Source: Spirochaetota bacterium
GTDB lineage: Bacteria > Spirochaetota > Spirochaetia > Treponematales > Rectinemataceae
Length of the DNA stretch: 64,000 nucleotides
Direction: 5' to 3'
Assembly (NCBI GenBank): GCA_026398595.1
Contig: JAPLSO010000051.1
Coordinates: forward strand, 170,198 to 234,197
The translations under genes and the position numbers were made by a program. Below, one piece after another: positions 59,770 through 64,000 of this stretch. The notes beneath the pieces were generated by a model. It was not told the DNA's origin and searched no databases. It saw only the letters and a list, made by a program, of their open reading frames with translations. The stretch's first letter is position 1, and each line of letters opens with the position of its first letter.

Positions 59770-60938
59770 GATTCACCCCCCGCGAGCTCCCGCAAGGAAC
59801 GGCAGGCTTTAAGATCCCTGTCCCAAGCGTAGAGATCGTCGGATGCCCCGATTTCGATGCTGCCGCCAGCCTCTGCCGGATCAAGGCCCAGGGCCTCGCC
59901 GGGTGTTTTCGACATCGAGACTATGGAAGCCGCTAGAGAGGAGCCGGTCGCCTTCGAAAACGAGAGGACAATTTCAATTCCTAGCTTGTTGGATCCTATC
60001 AGTGTACCCAAATCCTCATACCTGACCCCTCTCGAGTCCGATACGACGGCCTTGCCGAAGTAGGAGTACTTCCCATAGGACAATCCCGCCGCGGCGATCG
60101 CGTCGCTCGTCAGGATGAGGGACCGAAGGGGGATGCATTGAGAGACCACCTTCATCGCGCCGGCGTTGACGTGGATGCCGTCCGCGTTGAGTTCGGCCCA
60201 TCTTGCCCGCCCCGAGAGCGCGACAGTCGCAAGCCCGCCCTCGCGGTGGTCGAGGCCCGTCATGGCGTTGAAGAGGTGGGTAACCGAGAAAGAGGGGCTG
60301 GGCAGAGCGGTCGCCCCAGAGGCGGCGCTGTGTCCCAGGGAGATGAGCACCCCTGCTTCTCTCAGCATCGGGTAGAGCGCCTCAATCCCCTCCAATTCCG
60401 GGGCAAGGGTCATCACCTTGAGCAAGCCCTTCGTCAATTCGAGTATTCGCGCCAGGAAAAGCGGATCGGGTTCGTGGATCTGCTCGAGGCCAATGCCGCC
60501 GCGTTTTTTCGGATTTATGAAGGGACCTTCTAAATATATGCCCGGAATGACCGTCCGCGGTAGTCCCGAGTCCTCGATGGCCGACACGAGGGAAGTCACG
60601 GCGGTCTCGTCCCAGAGTATGGTCGGCAGAAAGCAGCCAATTCCCCTCTTTCGCAAGGCTCCGGCCAAGAAGCGGAGCTCCTCTTTTCCCCTCAAGGCTT
60701 CGAAGCCGATGCCGAAGGCTCCGTGGATATGCATTTCGGTCAGTCGAGGCAGGACGACGGAATCGCAAAGATCGATGAATCTGCGGCCTCGGTAGCGGGG
60801 ATCTTCCGCGGCCAAGGCGTTCCGATCCTTCGCGCCGACATAGTCGATGATGCCCCTTTGCACCCCCAGGGTTCCGCTTTCCAGCATAGTCCCGGGCAGA
60901 GCGAGCGCGCCGGCCTTCAGAATATAGGAATCAGCCAT
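59766..60938 (-). CDS. nagA: N-acetylglucosamine-6-phosphate deacetylase
   Basis: LPRLTEMHIHGAFGIGFE, GIYLEGPFINPKKRGGIG, ISLGHSAASG, VTHLFNAMTGLDHREGGL, ILTSDAIAAAG. Confidence 0.94.
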   Translation of the reverse strand: MADSYILKAGALALPGTMLESGTLGVQRGIIDYVGAKDRNALAAEDPRYRGRRFIDLCDSVVLPRLTEMHIHGAFGIGFEALRGKEELRFLAGALRKRGIGCFLPTILWDETAVTSLVSAIEDSGLPRTVIPGIYLEGPFINPKKRGGIGLEQIHEPDPLFLARILELTKGLLKVMTLAPELEGIEALYPMLREAGVLISLGHSAASGATALPSPSFSVTHLFNAMTGLDHREGGLATVALSGRARWAELNADGIHVNAGAMKVVSQCIPLRSLILTSDAIAAAGLSYGKYSYFGKAVVSDSRGVRYEDLGTLIGSNKLGIEIVLSFSKATGSSLAASIVSMSKTPGEALGLDPAEAGGSIEIGASDDLYAWDRDLKACRSLRELAGGES

Positions 60939-61090
60939 GGTTTTTGTATTGTGTGCATTCGAGGCCTCGATGTAAAGACGAATCGGGCCGCTGGGCTACC
61001 TGACACAGCGCCGCCCAGCACGAACAACCCGACATCGTTGGCAAGGTCCGCCCTTCCGCGCTACTATGTTCCCATACCTTCGCCCAAGGA

Positions 61091-61897
61091 ATGAAGATGG
61101 CTCACGACGAAATCCGATACATCGCCATGGATATGGACGGCACCATCCTGAACAAGGACTATGTCCTTTCCCCCAAAGTCGCCTGGATCCTCGGTATCTG
61201 CAGGAAGCAGGGAAAGAAGATCATCATCTCCACGGGCAGGGTCTATTCATCAGCGGCCAAGCATGTCGAAGCCATGGGCGGAGCGGATGGTTTCGTCTGC
61301 TCGAACGGGGCCGATGTTTACGCGGATGGGGATACGCCGATCTTCGAGAAGCACATGGATGAGGCTCTTTCCCGGACGATCGTCGATATATCGCGACGTT
61401 ACGACTCCCATTTCCATGCCTTTATCGGTGAGAACTGGTACTACGAAAGGGAAAAATCCTATACAGACTTCTATACACGCCGGACAGGTCTTTCTGGCCA
61501 TCACGGCGACTTCGACACCTTCAAAACCCTCAAATTCACGAAATGCATGTTTCTGGATGATCATGACAGACTCGAATTCATTGCCCGGGAACTGAGGAAG
61601 GAACTGGAAGGCAAGGTGCAGATCATGTACTCGAATCCCATCATGCTCGAAGTCGTGGTTAACGGCGTGAACAAGGCCGCAGGCCTCTCCGCCTGTGTCG
61701 GGTACTGGGGCGGCAGCCTCGGTCAGACGATAGCCTTCGGGGACGCCAACAACGATGAGGAAATGCTCCTCGCCGCTGGAGTCGGCGTGGCCATGGGCAA
61801 CGCCGACGATGACCTCAAGGCCAAGATCGGCAATGTCGCCCCGAGCGTAGACGATGATGGGGTGGCGGTCTTTCTCCAGAACTTCTTCCAACTCTGA
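61091..61897 (+). CDS. HAD superfamily Cof-like hydrolase
   Basis: IAMDMDGTILNKDYVLSPK, ISTGRVYSSA, TIAFGDANNDEEMLLAAGVGVAMGNADDDLK. Confidence 0.94.
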   Translation: MKMAHDEIRYIAMDMDGTILNKDYVLSPKVAWILGICRKQGKKIIISTGRVYSSAAKHVEAMGGADGFVCSNGADVYADGDTPIFEKHMDEALSRTIVDISRRYDSHFHAFIGENWYYEREKSYTDFYTRRTGLSGHHGDFDTFKTLKFTKCMFLDDHDRLEFIARELRKELEGKVQIMYSNPIMLEVVVNGVNKAAGLSACVGYWGGSLGQTIAFGDANNDEEMLLAAGVGVAMGNADDDLKAKIGNVAPSVDDDGVAVFLQNFFQL

Positions 61898-61967
61898 CCG
61901 GCGCTGCCAGATGCGCCTATCCTTGACCCACCTCCGTATCGGCGGCTAGTATTATAAAGGTTTGAAC

Positions 61968-62053
61968 GCCGGGGTGGTGGAATCGGTAGACACCAGGGAC
62001 TTAAAATCCCTTGCGCCGCAAGGCGTGTGCGGGTTCGATGCCCGTCCCCGGCA
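61968..62053 (+). tRNA. tRNA-Leu (anticodon TAA)
   Basis: Acceptor GCCGGGG/CCCCGGC, anticodon stem-loop GGGAC-TTAAAAT-CCC, long variable arm, T-arm GCGGGTTCGATGCCCGT. Confidence 0.93.
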
Positions 62054-62066
62054 ATCCTTTTAATTT

Positions 62067-63533
62067 CTAGATTTGTCTCCAGGCAGCTTCCAGCTTGGCC
62101 TCGGTCTCACTCTGGCGGCTGCTAAAAATTGCCAGCCTTTCATTTAACGACTTTATTATTATGTCTACGCGTCTGTAGACGGGCCTCATACCCTCTGGGG
62201 CTGGACCGCCTAAGGTCTTTCGGGCTCGGATGAACCGCCAGGGGGAGAGAACTTCTTCTATTTCGGTATCGGACCAGGAAAGAGATTTCCCCGTGGTTTT
62301 AAGGAAAGCCTCCCGAAGGATGGTGACTTTCCCGCCCGATCGCGCGAAGGCGGCGGCAATCCCGTGGGCGGCCCTGAAGCCCATGCCAAAGTCCCTGACC
62401 ATGGTGTCGGCGAGTTCGGTCGTTGTCACGCCGAATTCGGAACAGATTTGGGCGGCGCGCTCTTCGTCGGCTTCCATTTTGTCCGCCGTCTCGGCAAGAA
62501 GATCCAGAACGGAATTAGTTTGTCCTATCGTATTCAGGAAGGAACAGACTGGGGCGTCGGCGTTTTCGTTGACATCCTGGAAGGGCACGTTTCTGAAAAT
62601 CACACCTATCCCGGCGCAGGCGTTTGCGACTGATCCCGCCTGGATCCTCAGGTGCTCGATGATGACCGGATTCCTTTTCTGGGGCATGATCGATGAGACT
62701 TGGACGAGTCCGTCCGGGAAGAAATAGAGTCCCACCTCGCAGGAAGCCTTATGTAAAAGGTCGGCTGCGAAGCGGCCAATGTCGCCCATCAATGATTGCA
62801 GAGCCTGGGCTGGTTCCTCGAGCCAATGGGAAGAACAGATGGCCTCGTAGGTATTCGTTATGACGCCGCCGAAGCCCAGTAGTTCGGCGACTCGTTCCCT
62901 GTCGATGTCGAAACCAGTGCCCGTTATGGCGCAGGCGCCCATGAGACAGCTATCGACCGTGTCGATCGCTGCTAAAAGCCTCGCGCAGTCGTCGAGCAAC
63001 TCGAGCAGGAGCGCCGAAAGGTAGTGGGCTGTGGTCGATGGGTTGGCCGGCTGGCCGTGCGTATAGAGAACGATGAGTTCGTTTTCGCCCTTTCCGCACC
63101 GGACCAAGAGGCTTGCGCAGACCTCGAGGAGATGACAGGAAAGATCAAGAAGCATTGCCTTGAGGACCATCCTGAAGATGGTCCCGTCCATGTCGTTGCG
63201 GCTTCGGGCCGTATGGAGCCAGGCCGCGTTTTCATGACCGATTCGCTCGCCCAAGGCTTTTTCGTAGAGGAAATAGAGGTCCTCGACCCGTTCGGCCCCG
63301 GCCGCCTTATCGCGCCAGCCGGGCAGGTGTTCGGGCATTTCAAGCTTGTCCAGCTCCTCGATGCCCTTCTTTATCCTCGCGGCGATCTTTCCTGGCACGA
63401 TCCCCCGTTCGGCAAGCATGCAGAGGTGGGCACGGTGAACTTTTACGGAAGCGTCGAAAAATAGGCTTTTCCAGTTGCGGTAGGAAGGATCGAGGACTCT
63501 CTCGATGTAGACAGGGGAAAAAGGAGTTCCCAT
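62067..63533 (-). CDS. argH: argininosuccinate lyase-like protein
   Basis: TARSRNDMDGTIFRM, YTHGQPANPSTTAHYLSALLLELLDDCARL, VSSIMPQKRNPVIIEHLR. Confidence 0.86.
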   Translation of the reverse strand: MGTPFSPVYIERVLDPSYRNWKSLFFDASVKVHRAHLCMLAERGIVPGKIAARIKKGIEELDKLEMPEHLPGWRDKAAGAERVEDLYFLYEKALGERIGHENAAWLHTARSRNDMDGTIFRMVLKAMLLDLSCHLLEVCASLLVRCGKGENELIVLYTHGQPANPSTTAHYLSALLLELLDDCARLLAAIDTVDSCLMGACAITGTGFDIDRERVAELLGFGGVITNTYEAICSSHWLEEPAQALQSLMGDIGRFAADLLHKASCEVGLYFFPDGLVQVSSIMPQKRNPVIIEHLRIQAGSVANACAGIGVIFRNVPFQDVNENADAPVCSFLNTIGQTNSVLDLLAETADKMEADEERAAQICSEFGVTTTELADTMVRDFGMGFRAAHGIAAAFARSGGKVTILREAFLKTTGKSLSWSDTEIEEVLSPWRFIRARKTLGGPAPEGMRPVYRRVDIIIKSLNERLAIFSSRQSETEAKLEAAWRQI

Positions 63534-63534
63534 A

Positions 63535-64000
63535 TTAGGCATTCCCGGATGAAGGGTCGATGCCGAGAAGCCAGGCTGCGTTCCTGTACAGGACCTGATC
63601 CTTCTCATCCTCGGTATAGCCGACATCGCCCATGGCCCTCAGCTGTGCGTCGAGATAGGCCTTGGTGAAGCCTCTCGGAAACCAGGAGGAGTCGGTTCCG
63701 AAGAGGATCCGTGAAGTCCCGGTGGTCTCCCTGAATTTCCTGAAGAGCGATTCCAGGGTGACTTCGAAGGGCATCCAGCGCATCCACTGGTTGGAGCCCG
63801 ACGTGTCGATGAAGACGTTGGGACAGGCCCAGCAGAGGTTGAGCAGTTCGAAGAGATAGCCGGTGCCGAAATGGGGAACGATGAAGGGCAGACGGGGGAA
63901 GCGTTTGGCCGCGTCATGAATAGCCATGGGGCTCATGTTCACGTGGGAAGCTATGCCGCCCGCCGCTCCCATGATGCCGAAATGGATGAGGACGGGGATG
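63535..64000 (-). CDS. amidohydrolase family protein (partial at window edge)
   Basis: FPRLPFIVPHFGTGYLFELLNLCWACPNVFIDTSG, RILFGTDSSWFPRGF; reading frame stays open to 64000. Confidence 0.82.
   Translation of the reverse strand, partial: IPVLIHFGIMGAAGGIASHVNMSPMAIHDAAKRFPRLPFIVPHFGTGYLFELLNLCWACPNVFIDTSGSNQWMRWMPFEVTLESLFRKFRETTGTSRILFGTDSSWFPRGFTKAYLDAQLRAMGDVGYTEDEKDQVLYRNAAWLLGIDPSSGNA

Overview
64 kb of a bacterial chromosome with moderately high GC, almost entirely protein coding. Gene content and divergence suggest a spirochaete-like host, but that is inference. I annotate about 47 credible protein-coding loci, three tRNAs (Asp-GTC, Pro-CGG, Leu-TAA), and several rho-independent terminators and promoter/operator candidates. 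I saw no CRISPR array, transposon, prophage or rRNA. Most of the window is housekeeping and metabolic: glmS, birA, hflX, a ROK-regulated beta-glycoside utilisation locus, argF, groEL, two coupled ABC exporters, trxA, rpiB, fused pyrBI, tdh, mgtA, lysA, nagA-alr-dapF-M20-ldcA, argH. The most unusual part is an AT-richer island at about 49.7-53.1 kb. It holds five tandem, divergent, cysteine-free, signal-peptide-bearing small proteins that share a C-terminal 'YxDT[IL]T[VI][ST]' strand. They look pilin/spore-coat-U-like, but no chaperone, usher or sortase is in the window. Several have their own promoters and a hairpin in the 5' leader. Other noteworthy items are a secreted protein made of three tandem LCCL-like repeats, a large EF-hand-like membrane protein next to a frameshifted outer-membrane-like gene, a frameshifted sugar-binding protein, a PTS-IIA-like protein translationally coupled to an Mg2+ P-type ATPase, a kinase-BON fusion, and an unexplained 92-aa gene inside a coupled cell-wall operon.
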